DNA of 44,383 nucleotides from Oscillospiraceae bacterium. GTDB taxonomy: Bacteria; Bacillota; Clostridia; Oscillospirales; Oscillospiraceae. Below the pieces are notes generated by a model. That model ran no database searches. It saw only the letters and a program-made list of their open reading frames with translations, and had not been told where the DNA came from. Position numbers and translations under genes: made by a program. This document shows positions 31,630 through 40,169 of the stretch, one piece after another. Where the stretch lies: positions 1 through 44,383 of the forward strand of contig JAFYHU010000048.1 in assembly GCA_017538965.1 (NCBI GenBank), read 5' to 3'. Position 1 is the stretch's first letter; every line of letters starts with the position of its first letter.

Positions 31630-32475
31630 TCAGGGGTCGGGGTCGTCGGTGACGGTGGGAAGAACGGAGGGATGCTTGGCTCTGGTGGGGAGTCGGCGTC
31701 TCGGAAAGCGGACGGAAATGTTGATGCCCAGAATTTGATTGACCAGCCATACGGAGAAAAAGAGAACCAGAAGCGGGATCAGACAGGAGGTCACGATCAT
31801 GACGGCAAGGCTTTCGATAAAGCGATTCAGGATCTCGCCGCCGCGTTCCGCAAGACTGGTCGTGCTTTCGGACAGAACACCGAGGACTTTCTGAATGGCG
31901 TTCTGGTCTTCGCCGGCTTCGCTGAGGAGAGCGGTGTCTTCGGCGAGTTCCTCTGCGGCGGAGATCGTGCTGTCGATCGAGGCTTGATAGGTGTTATAGA
32001 TCTTGTCCGAGACATGGATGCTCAGGGGAATGACAAAAAACAGGGCGAGGCTGACGGCGGCGATTTTCTGCAGAATCGGTTTGAGACTGTCAAAATTGCG
32101 GAAGAAGCTCAGGGTATAGAGAATGCAGACGGCGGGAAGAATATAGCGGAATACCCCGGAGCCGAGGATGGTCAGGAGATACTTTTCGGCATAAAGAACG
32201 CAGAGGATCAGAATGCCGTATTCGGAGAAATCGGCGAGCTTCTCCGCGATCGGCGTGCCGATGTCGCCGGGGATCGCGGTGATGCCGGCCGAAGCGGCCG
32301 TGGAGGAGGCGGTGAGCTTCAGAACGCTCTGCACCTTGCTGTCGATTGACTCGAAAATGTTCGCATAGGTATCCGGGGCCGAGAGATAGCGGCCCAGAAT
32401 GAAAAACGACAGGACGGCAAGGAGAATGCAGAGAACGATTTTCGACGCGATATTCAGGCCTTTTTCACGATTCAT
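31630..32475 (-). CDS. Polytopic membrane protein of unknown function
   Basis: A 281-residue protein with about five helices: IASKIVLCILLAVLSFFILG, YGILILCVLYAEKYLLTIL, YILPAVCILYTLSFF, IAAVSLALFFVIPLSI and VMIVTSCLIPLLVLFFSVWL. Between the fourth and fifth lies a long polar segment (about 155-220, rich in Glu, Ser, Ala) likely outside or coiled. The tail is basic then acidic. I do not recognise a family. Its ATG overlaps the stop of the DUF4230 gene (ATGA), so the two products are probably made in equal amounts and may work together. Confidence 0.75.
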   Translation of the reverse strand: MNREKGLNIASKIVLCILLAVLSFFILGRYLSAPDTYANIFESIDSKVQSVLKLTASSTAASAGITAIPGDIGTPIAEKLADFSEYGILILCVLYAEKYLLTILGSGVFRYILPAVCILYTLSFFRNFDSLKPILQKIAAVSLALFFVIPLSIHVSDKIYNTYQASIDSTISAAEELAEDTALLSEAGEDQNAIQKVLGVLSESTTSLAERGGEILNRFIESLAVMIVTSCLIPLLVLFFSVWLVNQILGINISVRFPRRRLPTRAKHPSVLPTVTDDPDP

Positions 32476-33152
32476 GGATAGATCCTCCCGATCTCAAGAG
32501 AGTATTCATTCAGGTCCACCAGACTTCCGACAAGCTTCTGTATGATGAACTGCGCGTTTTCGGAAGCACGGATCAGGATGCCTTTTTCCAGCGCCTTCTG
32601 ACGGGCCATATCGTCGATGGACTTGAGAGCATCGTTAAAATTATCGAGGGTGAGAGGGTTCCCGATTCCTTCCTTCTCGGAATACTTTTTGAAGCTGTCG
32701 AAATCGATCTCCACGCTCATGATCTCCGCTTCCGGCACGAGCACGAAGATGCGTTTGGTGTCATCCATCTTTTCAACCCGGACGTCCGAGAGGTCGATGC
32801 CGGCGGAAACGACGCCGTCATAGCTGATCAGGAAATTGGAATTTGTAAAGCCGAGGTTGATGTTCCAGAGCTTCTTGACGCTGGAATAGTTGACCACCTC
32901 GGTAAAATAGTATTCCTCGGTGACAAGCCTGCCGACATCCTGAAGGCCTTCCCGGATCATCTCGGAGGTCACTTCTTTCTCAATCTGGATGATTGAGGGA
33001 CGGTCCGGTTTGGGGGAGGAGACAACCGCGGGAGTCGCATCGGGGAACAGGCTGTCGGACTGCGGAAAACGGCTGCTGCTCCACAGAATGACGCCCACGA
33101 TCAAGATCACCATGACAATGATCAGAATGATATAAGCTGTCGTTTTTTTCAT
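32472..33152 (-). CDS. DUF4230-domain membrane-anchored protein
   Basis: Start ATG 33152 (MKKTTAYIILII) has AAAGGA 7 bases upstream; the longer frame has no site. It encodes 226 residues: a signal-anchor helix (about 5-25), a short Pro/Ser-rich linker, then a DUF4230 domain with LVTEEYYFTEVVNYSSVKKL and FLISYDGVVSAGIDLSDVRV, and a C-terminal helix-rich part. DUF4230 proteins are surface-anchored with unknown function. Coupled by ATGA overlap to the membrane protein and 46 bases after the C69 peptidase gene. Confidence 0.82.
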   Translation of the reverse strand: MKKTTAYIILIIVMVILIVGVILWSSSRFPQSDSLFPDATPAVVSSPKPDRPSIIQIEKEVTSEMIREGLQDVGRLVTEEYYFTEVVNYSSVKKLWNINLGFTNSNFLISYDGVVSAGIDLSDVRVEKMDDTKRIFVLVPEAEIMSVEIDFDSFKKYSEKEGIGNPLTLDNFNDALKSIDDMARQKALEKGILIRASENAQFIIQKLVGSLVDLNEYSLEIGRIYP

Positions 33153-33198
33153 ATCGGATCCTTTCTTTCTGATTGCTTGCTGTGTTTTCCGTGTGCGG

Positions 33199-34821
33199 TC
33201 AGGGAGCGGGGATAAAGCCGTAGGCAGCGGGGTCAAGCGTCACTTCCATGGGCGGGATCGTCTTCAGGGTGTCCAGGATCTCATGCGTTTTCGGATCCCT
33301 GTTGTTTTTCAGCGTATCGCAGTTCTTCGCCATGGTCCACATGACCTCGTTCAGCAGGGCTTTCGCATCCGAGAAGGCCTGTTCCTGCATCCGGCAGCAA
33401 TACGCCGTGAGCAGCGCGGCGGCGGCATCGGGGTCTTCTTCTGCGGCGGCCTGCTTCAGGACCTCCGCCATGCCGGCTGTCATACCGGCTTCGGCTTCCT
33501 GCCAATAGCGGCTCACCGGGATGCCGTAGATCGGGCGGGCGCTTCGGTCCACGCAGAGGGTGTTGAGCTCCTTGAAGGCAAACCAGGGGTACTCCTGAAT
33601 GTTGAACTGTCCTGCTTCCTCTGCGGGCTGGTTCCGACCGTAGCTGTCGCCGATGCGCGTGACGGCATTGGAAACAGGCACAAACACGCCGTATACCGCC
33701 GGCGCCGTGCACTCCCAGAGCACCGTGGACATCTGCGGCGGAAGCGCGGGATCGGTCTGCAGAATGTGGGCGCTCATGGCCGTGTCGGTGCCGATGACCC
33801 GCATGTCGGTTCGGCCTGTTTCGTCCGGACTGTATTTCGTCCCTTCATAGCGGTTCCGAAGCAGGTTCATCACGTCCCTCACGGAGACGTTCCTGTCCGG
33901 ATCGAAGCAGAGCGGATAGAAGGCTTCGTGCGCGTAATCGTCTCCGAACAGGGACGGGGCCAGGACCTGATGCGCAATCCAGGTGCGCATGTGGCTGTAG
34001 TTGATCGTCATATCCGAACCGGAATAGGTCTGGAAGAGGTTCAGCTCGCCGTTATCTCCGTACCTGGCGAAGCCGTTTTCCGCCGGCAGGCTCTCCAGCT
34101 CCGCGGACGTGAGGGCGCATTCATAATCCGAGAGATATTCCAGGCTGAATTCGTTGCCGAAAGCACAGACCTTGTCCGCGGGCAGCTTCACCGCGGCATA
34201 CTGGTGGCCAGTGTACATCTCGACGTACCAGGTTTCCTGCTGATCGGCAATGAAGGCGATGCAGGATTCGCGGCTGCCGTAGGTATCCAGGATCTTCATC
34301 AGCAGGTCCAGGGCTTCCCGGGCCGTCGTACTCTGACATACGACCAGATCGTCCGCGTTGTCCTCCGTAATGCCGTTTTCGTCCAGGGGATCCGCGGAGA
34401 GCGCCTGTTCATTGGCAAAGGCCGTAATGGACATGATCATCGACACCCCGTATTCGTTGGCGCAGACCGCGGCATCCAGGACGGGGCCGTTAATCGCCTG
34501 CGTGGCGGCCATCCAGGGTGTGGAAATGTATTGACAGGTGGTCGGAGGAAGGTCATAGAACATCGTACAGGCCTCATCGACCGGCATCTGCCTGCCCGGC
34601 TCGTCCTCCACGCGGTCCGTCACGGCGATGTTGTTGGCGAGCACCTCGGGGTAGTCGTTGCACTTGGCGATGATGACGGTGCCGTCCTCGCTCACCTCCT
34701 GCCCCACGTAGACGGCGGTGCAGGCAAATGCGGTCACGGACAGCGAAGAGAGAATCACGATTGCCAGAAGAACGGCAAGCAGAATTTTCCCGGCGTTTCC
34801 GGGTTTGCAGCTGTCATTCAT
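33199..34821 (-). CDS. Secreted C69-family dipeptidase (Ntn hydrolase)
   Basis: The second of two close ATGs (34821) is chosen because AAGGAG lies at proper distance. The 540-residue protein has a signal peptide ending TAFA, after which C34 (ACTAVYVG) becomes the N-terminal nucleophile, as in C69/U34 PepD-like Ntn hydrolases. Further family blocks: DGTVIIAKCNDYPE, VCANEYGVSMIMS, LMKILDTYGSRESCIAFIAD, WYVEMYTGHQYAAVKLP, and RTDMRVIGTDTAMSAHI. It should cleave dipeptides outside the cell, supplying amino acids. First gene of a three-gene minus-strand operon with the DUF4230 and membrane proteins. Confidence 0.92.
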   Translation of the reverse strand: MNDSCKPGNAGKILLAVLLAIVILSSLSVTAFACTAVYVGQEVSEDGTVIIAKCNDYPEVLANNIAVTDRVEDEPGRQMPVDEACTMFYDLPPTTCQYISTPWMAATQAINGPVLDAAVCANEYGVSMIMSITAFANEQALSADPLDENGITEDNADDLVVCQSTTAREALDLLMKILDTYGSRESCIAFIADQQETWYVEMYTGHQYAAVKLPADKVCAFGNEFSLEYLSDYECALTSAELESLPAENGFARYGDNGELNLFQTYSGSDMTINYSHMRTWIAHQVLAPSLFGDDYAHEAFYPLCFDPDRNVSVRDVMNLLRNRYEGTKYSPDETGRTDMRVIGTDTAMSAHILQTDPALPPQMSTVLWECTAPAVYGVFVPVSNAVTRIGDSYGRNQPAEEAGQFNIQEYPWFAFKELNTLCVDRSARPIYGIPVSRYWQEAEAGMTAGMAEVLKQAAAEEDPDAAAALLTAYCCRMQEQAFSDAKALLNEVMWTMAKNCDTLKNNRDPKTHEILDTLKTIPPMEVTLDPAAYGFIPAP

Positions 34822-34917
34822 GGGCATTGCTCCTTTCCGGTCATGCTCCGGTTCCGGTTTTCACAGATCTTCATTGTAGCATGTCCGTCAAGATATGAAA
34901 AGAGGGAAGTGCGGGAA

Positions 34918-34945
34918 TTGACACAGGAGGGAATCGTGGTATAAT
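34918..34945 (+). promoter_or_regulatory. Consensus promoter of the secreted-protein/C11 genes
   Basis: TTGACA (34918-34923), 16-base spacer, TATAAT (34940-34945), 33 bases before the ATG at 34979. All twelve consensus bases are present. Confidence 0.82.
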
Positions 34946-34978
34946 CGAAATATACGCGGAAAGGGAAAGGAGAAGCGC

Positions 34979-35632
34979 ATGAAAAGAGTTTTGAGCGTTT
35001 TTCTGGCGGCGGTTCTGCTGCTGGGCTGCCGGGCCTTTGCGGCGGATGACTTTTCGGCCGGAGAAGACCGGATCGAGAACAGCGCGGAGACGGGGAAGAC
35101 CACGGACGAGGTCACGATCCTGGAGGACTCGGTGCGGATTCTGACGGAAGACGGCCTGTCGATTTCGTATGTGCGGCCGACCCAGAACGTCGTCACGCTG
35201 ACGCAGGATCTGGAACAGCAGACACTGCTTTACCTGCTTTTCTATTCCAACAACCTGCGCGCCAAGGCGGCGGAGTACATCGAGGAGGGCATGCATCTGA
35301 ACGTCTATGACCTCGACTCCGATACGGATATCTATATCTATACCGAAGCAACCCTGCTTTCCTCACTCGCGCCGAATCTGACCGCGATGTCCGAGGACGA
35401 CGTGGTCGTAATTCAGAATTATCTGAAGAACAACGATCTGGCCGGGGCCAATTCGGTTACGGCGGGCATGATCGGGAGCAATCTGTGGATCTTTGCCGAT
35501 TACGGAACGGCGGCGATCATGCTGACCTTTGTCAACGGAATCCAGATCGACTGCATTTTCCGCTATGTCGACGACAGCGGCCCGATTCCGGGCCTGACCC
35601 TGCTCGACGGGCTGACCGTGACGGCACGGTGA
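34979..35632 (+). CDS. Exported protein of unknown function
   Basis: A 217-residue protein with a signal peptide (MKRVLSVFLAAVLLLGC then RAFA). LLGC could be a lipobox, but AFA followed by AD is also a good ordinary cleavage site, so anchoring is uncertain. The mature part is acidic with alternating hydrophobic strands (VVTLTQDLEQQTLLYLLFYS, LNVYDLDSDTDIYIYTEA, IMLTFVNGIQIDCIFRYV). I do not recognise a family. GGAAAGGAG lies 6 bases before the ATG. It precedes the C11 proteases in the same direction, so a link to secreted proteolysis is possible. Confidence 0.72.
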   Translation: MKRVLSVFLAAVLLLGCRAFAADDFSAGEDRIENSAETGKTTDEVTILEDSVRILTEDGLSISYVRPTQNVVTLTQDLEQQTLLYLLFYSNNLRAKAAEYIEEGMHLNVYDLDSDTDIYIYTEATLLSSLAPNLTAMSEDDVVVIQNYLKNNDLAGANSVTAGMIGSNLWIFADYGTAAIMLTFVNGIQIDCIFRYVDDSGPIPGLTLLDGLTVTAR

Positions 35633-35649
35633 CGCAAAAGAGAAGAAAC

Positions 35650-35715
35650 GGCAGACAGAGGCCCTTGCCCGGAGACGGCGGATTTTCCGCTCCGGGCGGA
35701 GGCTTCTGCCTTTTT
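35650..35715 (+). terminator. Branched terminator-like hairpin after the exported protein
   Basis: Outer arms GGCAGA (35650-35655) and TCTGCC (35705-35710), inner arms CCCGGAG (35668-35674) and CTCCGGG (35690-35696), then TTTTT. It may be partial, letting some transcription reach the C11 genes. Confidence 0.65.
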
Positions 35716-35741
35716 CAACAGGACAGAAATCCGGAGGAGCT

Positions 35742-38198
35742 ATGAAGAAGATTTTGTCCATATGGATCATCGCAGCGATGCTGGTTTCGCTGCCGGGGAC
35801 GGCCTTTGCCGGAAAGGAAGGCGGCTTCGGCGGCCTGCTGAGCAATGTTCAGCAGAGCTATCAGCCGGTCGGGCAGGAAGAAGCGCTTCCGGACGGAGCG
35901 CCGAGCGCCGAGCAGCAGCTGAAGGAGGCGGCGGAAGGGAAGGATCTGACGATCCTGATCTATATGTGCGGGAGCAACCTCGAAAGCTCGCCCCAGAGTT
36001 CGGCCAGCAGAGACATCCGGGAAATCGTCGCATCGGACTATGACACGGAGAAGATCAACGTGCTGCTGATGGCAGGAGGGTCCAGAAAATGGCACCTCGA
36101 AGGCATCGGCGGCGAGAAGACGGGCATCTATTCGGTGCGGCCGGACGGCATCACGAAGCTCTGGGAGTCCGGGACGAGCATGAACATGGGAGAGCCGAGC
36201 ACCTTGTCGACCCTCCTGCGCTACGGCGTTAAATACTTCCCGGCCGAAGAGTACGCGGCCATCCTCTGGGACCACGGCTCGGGGGCCATCGGAGGCGTCT
36301 GCCAGGACGAGACGACGAACGACTCGCTGAGTCTGAGCGAGCTGAGAACCGCGATGCGAAACAGTCCCTTTGCCGAGGAGAAGCTGGAATGGCTGGGCTT
36401 TGACGCCTGTCTGATGGCTTCGACCGAGGTTGCGATCATGATGGCGCCGTTTGCCGACTATCTGATCGCATCGGAGGAGACCGAGCCGGGCTACGGCTGG
36501 AACTACAGCTTTCTGAAGGGCGCGGAGAAGGACCGGGACGGCGCGGAGACCGGAAAGCGGATCGTCGACAGCTACTTCGACTGGTACGAGGAGAACGGAA
36601 GCAGCAACAACCTGACGCTTTCGTGCATCGACCTGAGCGAGGCCGAGCAGCTGGCCGAACAGACCGACCGCTTTTTCCGCGAGGTACGGCAGAACGCGTT
36701 TCCGGACCGGAAGAACGAACTGAGCAAGGCCGTGCGCCGGGCGAAGGCCTTCGGGAGCGTCGACGAGAACGCGAGCGCGGATGCGGACAACACAAACGCG
36801 AACGTGTACGATCTGCTGGATCTGGGCGATCTGGTTTCCTGCCTGCAGACGGATCAAATCGCGGAGGGAGAGGCGCTGCTACGCTTCCTGAAGGACGAGG
36901 TCGTGGTGTATACGCGCAACAACATAGACGCGGATCTCGCAGGGATGACGGTGTATCATCCGCTGCGGGCGAAGAACCACTTTCTAACGAACCTCTCCAC
37001 CTACCGCGGCTTCGGCATCCTGCCGGAGTATGTGAGCTATATCGACGAGTTCGGCCGCATGCTGCTGGAGACCCCGGCGGCCAGCTTCTCGGGCCTGCTG
37101 GCGAGCGTGCAGAACAGCGGAAAAGCGCAGCGGGTGATGTTCTCGCTTCCGCTCAGCGAGACCCAGCGGAACAACCTGGAAAAGGCGCAGCTGCTGGTGC
37201 TGCAGCGCGCGGGGGAGCAAGAGAACGCGTATCATCTGGTTTCCGTGTCCAACGACCCGTATATCAACCGGAAAGGGAACCTGAACGGTGCGTTTGTGTT
37301 CCGGAATCTCTTCCTGACGGAGGAGGACGGGAGCATGGTAAGCGGGTCGGTGCCGCTGGGCTTTACGCTGAATGAGGACGGGCAGATTTCGGTGCCGGTC
37401 ACGCTGGTGACGGAGGACGAGAGCGGAGAGACGGAGACGAAGGCCTATCTGGTCGGCAGCGAAGAGGAGGACGGCAGCCTGACCGTGAATTCGCTGCTGG
37501 TTTACGACGAGCTGGCGCAGTGCTATACCACGCGCAGCCTTGTCGACCTTGACACCCTGAAGGAGATTCACTTCAGCTGCGTCGACCGGGCCGTGACCCG
37601 CAATGCCGACGGCGCCATCCTCGGCTTTGAGGACTGGAACATCGTCGGGAAGACGGAGCAGGTCTGGCGGGCGGAGGAACCCTATTCGCTGCGCTTTCTG
37701 GAGGACAGTCTGGACGAGGAGACGCTGTACGCAGCCTTTGCCCTGACCGACCTGCAGAGCAACCGTTATACGAGCGAACTGGTCCGGTTTACGGGCGAGA
37801 ACGGACCGGGAACGGTGCAGTTTCGGTATACGGACCGGAACCGGCTGCTTATGCTGCGCAATCTGTTCTGCGATCCGGTGGACGAACAGGGAAGCGTATG
37901 GCTGTCGATCGATGTGACCAACATGACGATGAACGAGGTCGTGGTCGGGCTGTCCAAGCTGACGATCGACGGCTTCGAAGTCGACGGAGATACCGTGGTG
38001 TACGGAACAGGGCCGAACTACGGGCTGCTGACCGACGAGACGCAGACGCTGTTTGTGATTCTGGACGCGGAACAGCTGGCGGGGATTCGGGAACTCAGGG
38101 CGCTGCGGTTTCAGCTGACGGTTACCGACGCCGTGACCGAAGAGGTGCTGGGCACGGTGCTGGTCAGAGCCAGTGTACAGGTTACGTTAAAAAGTTGA
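35742..38198 (+). CDS. Secreted clostripain-related (C11) cysteine protease, large
   Basis: An 818-residue protein with a signal peptide ending AFA (residue about 23). The C11 catalytic domain (about 65-420) shows LTILIYMCGSNLESS, RDIREIVAS, VLLMAGGSRKW, the catalytic His H178 in WDHGSGAIGG and the nucleophile C223 in WLGFDACLMAS. C11 proteases cut after Arg/Lys. The remaining 400 residues are beta-rich with no recognised domain (SVPLGFTLNEDGQISVPVTL, TKAYLVGSEEEDGSL). Strong site GGAGGAG before the ATG. A shorter paralogue is coupled directly downstream. Confidence 0.9.
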   Translation: MKKILSIWIIAAMLVSLPGTAFAGKEGGFGGLLSNVQQSYQPVGQEEALPDGAPSAEQQLKEAAEGKDLTILIYMCGSNLESSPQSSASRDIREIVASDYDTEKINVLLMAGGSRKWHLEGIGGEKTGIYSVRPDGITKLWESGTSMNMGEPSTLSTLLRYGVKYFPAEEYAAILWDHGSGAIGGVCQDETTNDSLSLSELRTAMRNSPFAEEKLEWLGFDACLMASTEVAIMMAPFADYLIASEETEPGYGWNYSFLKGAEKDRDGAETGKRIVDSYFDWYEENGSSNNLTLSCIDLSEAEQLAEQTDRFFREVRQNAFPDRKNELSKAVRRAKAFGSVDENASADADNTNANVYDLLDLGDLVSCLQTDQIAEGEALLRFLKDEVVVYTRNNIDADLAGMTVYHPLRAKNHFLTNLSTYRGFGILPEYVSYIDEFGRMLLETPAASFSGLLASVQNSGKAQRVMFSLPLSETQRNNLEKAQLLVLQRAGEQENAYHLVSVSNDPYINRKGNLNGAFVFRNLFLTEEDGSMVSGSVPLGFTLNEDGQISVPVTLVTEDESGETETKAYLVGSEEEDGSLTVNSLLVYDELAQCYTTRSLVDLDTLKEIHFSCVDRAVTRNADGAILGFEDWNIVGKTEQVWRAEEPYSLRFLEDSLDEETLYAAFALTDLQSNRYTSELVRFTGENGPGTVQFRYTDRNRLLMLRNLFCDPVDEQGSVWLSIDVTNMTMNEVVVGLSKLTIDGFEVDGDTVVYGTGPNYGLLTDETQTLFVILDAEQLAGIRELRALRFQLTVTDAVTEEVLGTVLVRASVQVTLKS

Positions 38199-38980
38199 AA
38201 AACGGGAGAAGATGGTTCGCGGCTGTGCTGCTGGCGGGGATGCTGCTTCTGCCGGGTGGAGCTGCGCGGGCGGAAGAGAAAGAGATGCACAGCACGACGG
38301 TGATGGTGTATCTGTGCGGGAGCGACCTCGAAAGCCGCTTTGGTGCCGCAACCGATGACATCCGCGAAATGGCTGCCTCGCGCTTTGACAGCCGGTATAC
38401 GACGGTGCTGATCATGGCGGGCGGCGCGCGGGCCTGGAAGAGCGGGCAGGATGCGAAGAAAACCGCGATCATCGAGCTCGGCGCGCACGGCATGCGCAAG
38501 GTCCAAAGCAGCGAAGAGCCGATGAACATGGCGGATGCGGCGACGCTGAAGGCATTTCTGGAGTACGGATATGCACAGTACCCGACAGAGAGACATGCGC
38601 TGATCCTGTGGGGGCACGGCGGCGGCCCGGAGGAAGGCCTGTTCGCAGACGAACTGCACAGAGAAGACAGCCTGACGCTGGACGAGATTCGGACAGCGCT
38701 TTCCGAAGGCATCCCGGCAGGGGAAAAGCTGGAGTGGATCGGCTTTGACGCCTGTCTGATGGCATCGGATGAGACGGCCCGTGCTGTGGAGGATTATGCG
38801 GACTTCCTGATCGCCTCACAGGAACGGGAAGACATCAGCGGATGGAACTATTCCTTCCTGAAGGGACTGGAGGAAGACGCAGACGGCGGGGAAACGGGGC
38901 AGCGCATTATCGAAGCGTATGCTGCGGACACCGCCGAGGAACAGGAAGAAAAAACACTCGAGTGCATCAGGCTCAGATAA
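38195..38980 (+). CDS. Second C11 protease, short (catalytic domain only)
   Basis: A TTG start at 38195 overlaps the previous stop (TTGA) and gives a proper signal peptide (KNGRRWFAAVLLAGMLLLPG, cleavage after ARA). The 261 residues hold the C11 core: TVMVYLCGSDLESRFG, VLIMAGGARAWKSG, H141 in WGHGGGPEEG and C187 in WIGFDACLMAS, then WNYSFLKGLEEDADGGETG. It stops at TLECIRLR, where the larger paralogue continues as CIDLSEAEQ and on for 500 residues. So it is either truncated or a deliberately minimal protease. There is no ribosome site, so expression relies on coupling. A terminator starts 2 bases after the stop. Confidence 0.78.
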   Translation: MKNGRRWFAAVLLAGMLLLPGGAARAEEKEMHSTTVMVYLCGSDLESRFGAATDDIREMAASRFDSRYTTVLIMAGGARAWKSGQDAKKTAIIELGAHGMRKVQSSEEPMNMADAATLKAFLEYGYAQYPTERHALILWGHGGGPEEGLFADELHREDSLTLDEIRTALSEGIPAGEKLEWIGFDACLMASDETARAVEDYADFLIASQEREDISGWNYSFLKGLEEDADGGETGQRIIEAYAADTAEEQEEKTLECIRLR

Positions 38981-38981
38981 G

Positions 38982-39010
38982 CAAAACAGACCGCGGAGCG
39001 GTCTGTTTTG
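38982..39010. terminator. Bidirectional terminator between C11 and GNAT genes
   Basis: Arms CAAAACAGACCGC (38982-38994) and GCGGTCTGTTTTG (38998-39010), loop GGA, 13 bp perfect with A and T ends on both strands. Confidence 0.88.
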
Positions 39011-39014
39011 GCTT

Positions 39015-39566
39015 TCAGGGGACGTTCTGTTTTCGCTCTTCCCGAAGAATCGCATATTCCAGTTCGTCTTCCCAGTGCGCTTTTCCGTTTTTTACGTATC
39101 TGCATTTCCTGCGGTAATAAGCCTCGCGGCGCATGCCGCATCTCTCCATCATTTTCCAGGAGGCAATGTTGTCCGGATGACAGAGGCCGGTAACCCGGTG
39201 CATGTGGAGAACGTCGAAGCAGTGGTCCATCATCGCAAGGGCCATCTCTCCGGCATAGCCTTTGCCCCAGTACGGCTTCAGCAGGAGCCCGCCGATCATG
39301 GCAGATTCCGCTTCCCCGTCGATCAGGATATGCGCGCGGCCGATCTTCTTCTGTTCACTTTTCAGGATGACCGCCATTTCCAGATCGACGGGCGGTTCCT
39401 TTTTCCACTCCGCGTGAATCCAGCGCAGAAAGCTTTGCGACTGTTCGAGAGTCATCGGGTCAAAGGGCGTGTAGCGCATGATCTCCGGATCGGAATACAG
39501 AGCGTGGACGATATCCAGATCCTCTTCCGTAAAGGGCCGCAGAAGCAGGCGGGATGTTTCAATCAT
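39015..39566 (-). CDS. GNAT N-acetyltransferase (RimJ/RimL type)
   Basis: A 183-residue acetyltransferase: ETSRLLLRPFTEEDLDIVHA at the start, SDPEIMRYTPFDPMTLEQS, the acetyl-CoA loop LKPYWGKGYAGEMALAMMDH, and the terminal motif HPDNIASWKMMERCGMRREA. Substrate cannot be read from the sequence. AAGGAGG lies 10 bases upstream of the ATG. It converges on the C11 genes across a shared terminator. Confidence 0.9.
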   Translation of the reverse strand: MIETSRLLLRPFTEEDLDIVHALYSDPEIMRYTPFDPMTLEQSQSFLRWIHAEWKKEPPVDLEMAVILKSEQKKIGRAHILIDGEAESAMIGGLLLKPYWGKGYAGEMALAMMDHCFDVLHMHRVTGLCHPDNIASWKMMERCGMRREAYYRRKCRYVKNGKAHWEDELEYAILREERKQNVP

Positions 39567-39670
39567 ACAGGGTCAGCCTCCTTGAGGTGCAATCATTGTT
39601 CCTGCTCTTCGCGTTTCAGCAGCTTCCGTGCCGAATGAACCGTTTCCACAGGATGGGAAAAAGCAGGAAT

Positions 39671-39706
39671 AAAACCGACGCCCCGGGACTCTTCCCGGGG
39701 CATCGG
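39671..39706 (-). terminator. Terminator after the small membrane protein gene
   Basis: On the plus strand, arms CCGACGCCCCGGGA (39675-39688) and TCCCGGGGCATCGG (39693-39706), 14 bp with one wobble, loop CTCT. On the minus strand it ends in TTTT (39674-39671). Confidence 0.82.
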
Positions 39707-39729
39707 TCTGCCGGTCCGGCTTTCCGTCT

Positions 39730-39978
39730 TCAGTCTTTCCCGAAGATTTTGAAGCAAAGCGGACACTTTGCTCTGGCCTTGGACTCCAGCTTCCTGTTGA
39801 TAATCTTCGCCGCGATCTCATAGCGGAAGTTGTACACCACCGCTACGCCGCAGCAGACCAGCACCAGGCATACCAGTTTGACCAGCAGCTTTTTGGCCCT
39901 TTTCCTGGCCTTCTCCCGGGCTTTCGCCTTTATCCTGGCCTCTACCCATTCACGGATCTTCTTAATTAGTTTCATCAT
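39730..39978 (-). CDS. Small basic single-pass membrane protein
   Basis: 82 residues (or 81 from the second ATG), with GGAAGGAG 6 bases upstream. The N-terminal third is a strongly basic amphipathic stretch (IREWVEARIKAKAREKARK), followed by one membrane helix (LVKLVCLVLVCCGVAVVYNF) and a tail with a CPLC pair (AKCPLCFKIFGKD). Positive-inside rule puts the basic part in the cytoplasm. No family recognised. It has its own terminator, so it is a real gene rather than a chance frame. Confidence 0.65.
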   Translation of the reverse strand: MMKLIKKIREWVEARIKAKAREKARKRAKKLLVKLVCLVLVCCGVAVVYNFRYEIAAKIINRKLESKARAKCPLCFKIFGKD

Positions 39979-40169
39979 GTCGGTCTCCTTCCGTATCTCA
40001 GAGTTTTCTCTCCTGTACCTGTATCATAATCTTTTCTTCCCGTTCTGTCAATTGCGAACTTGCCGGGAATCATTTTCCATGTCCCAGTGATTCTTTTTCT
40101 CAAATTAGACCTGAGATGAATCATGTGACCGTGATGATCTGATTCAAGATGTTCCCAAACCAGCGGATT

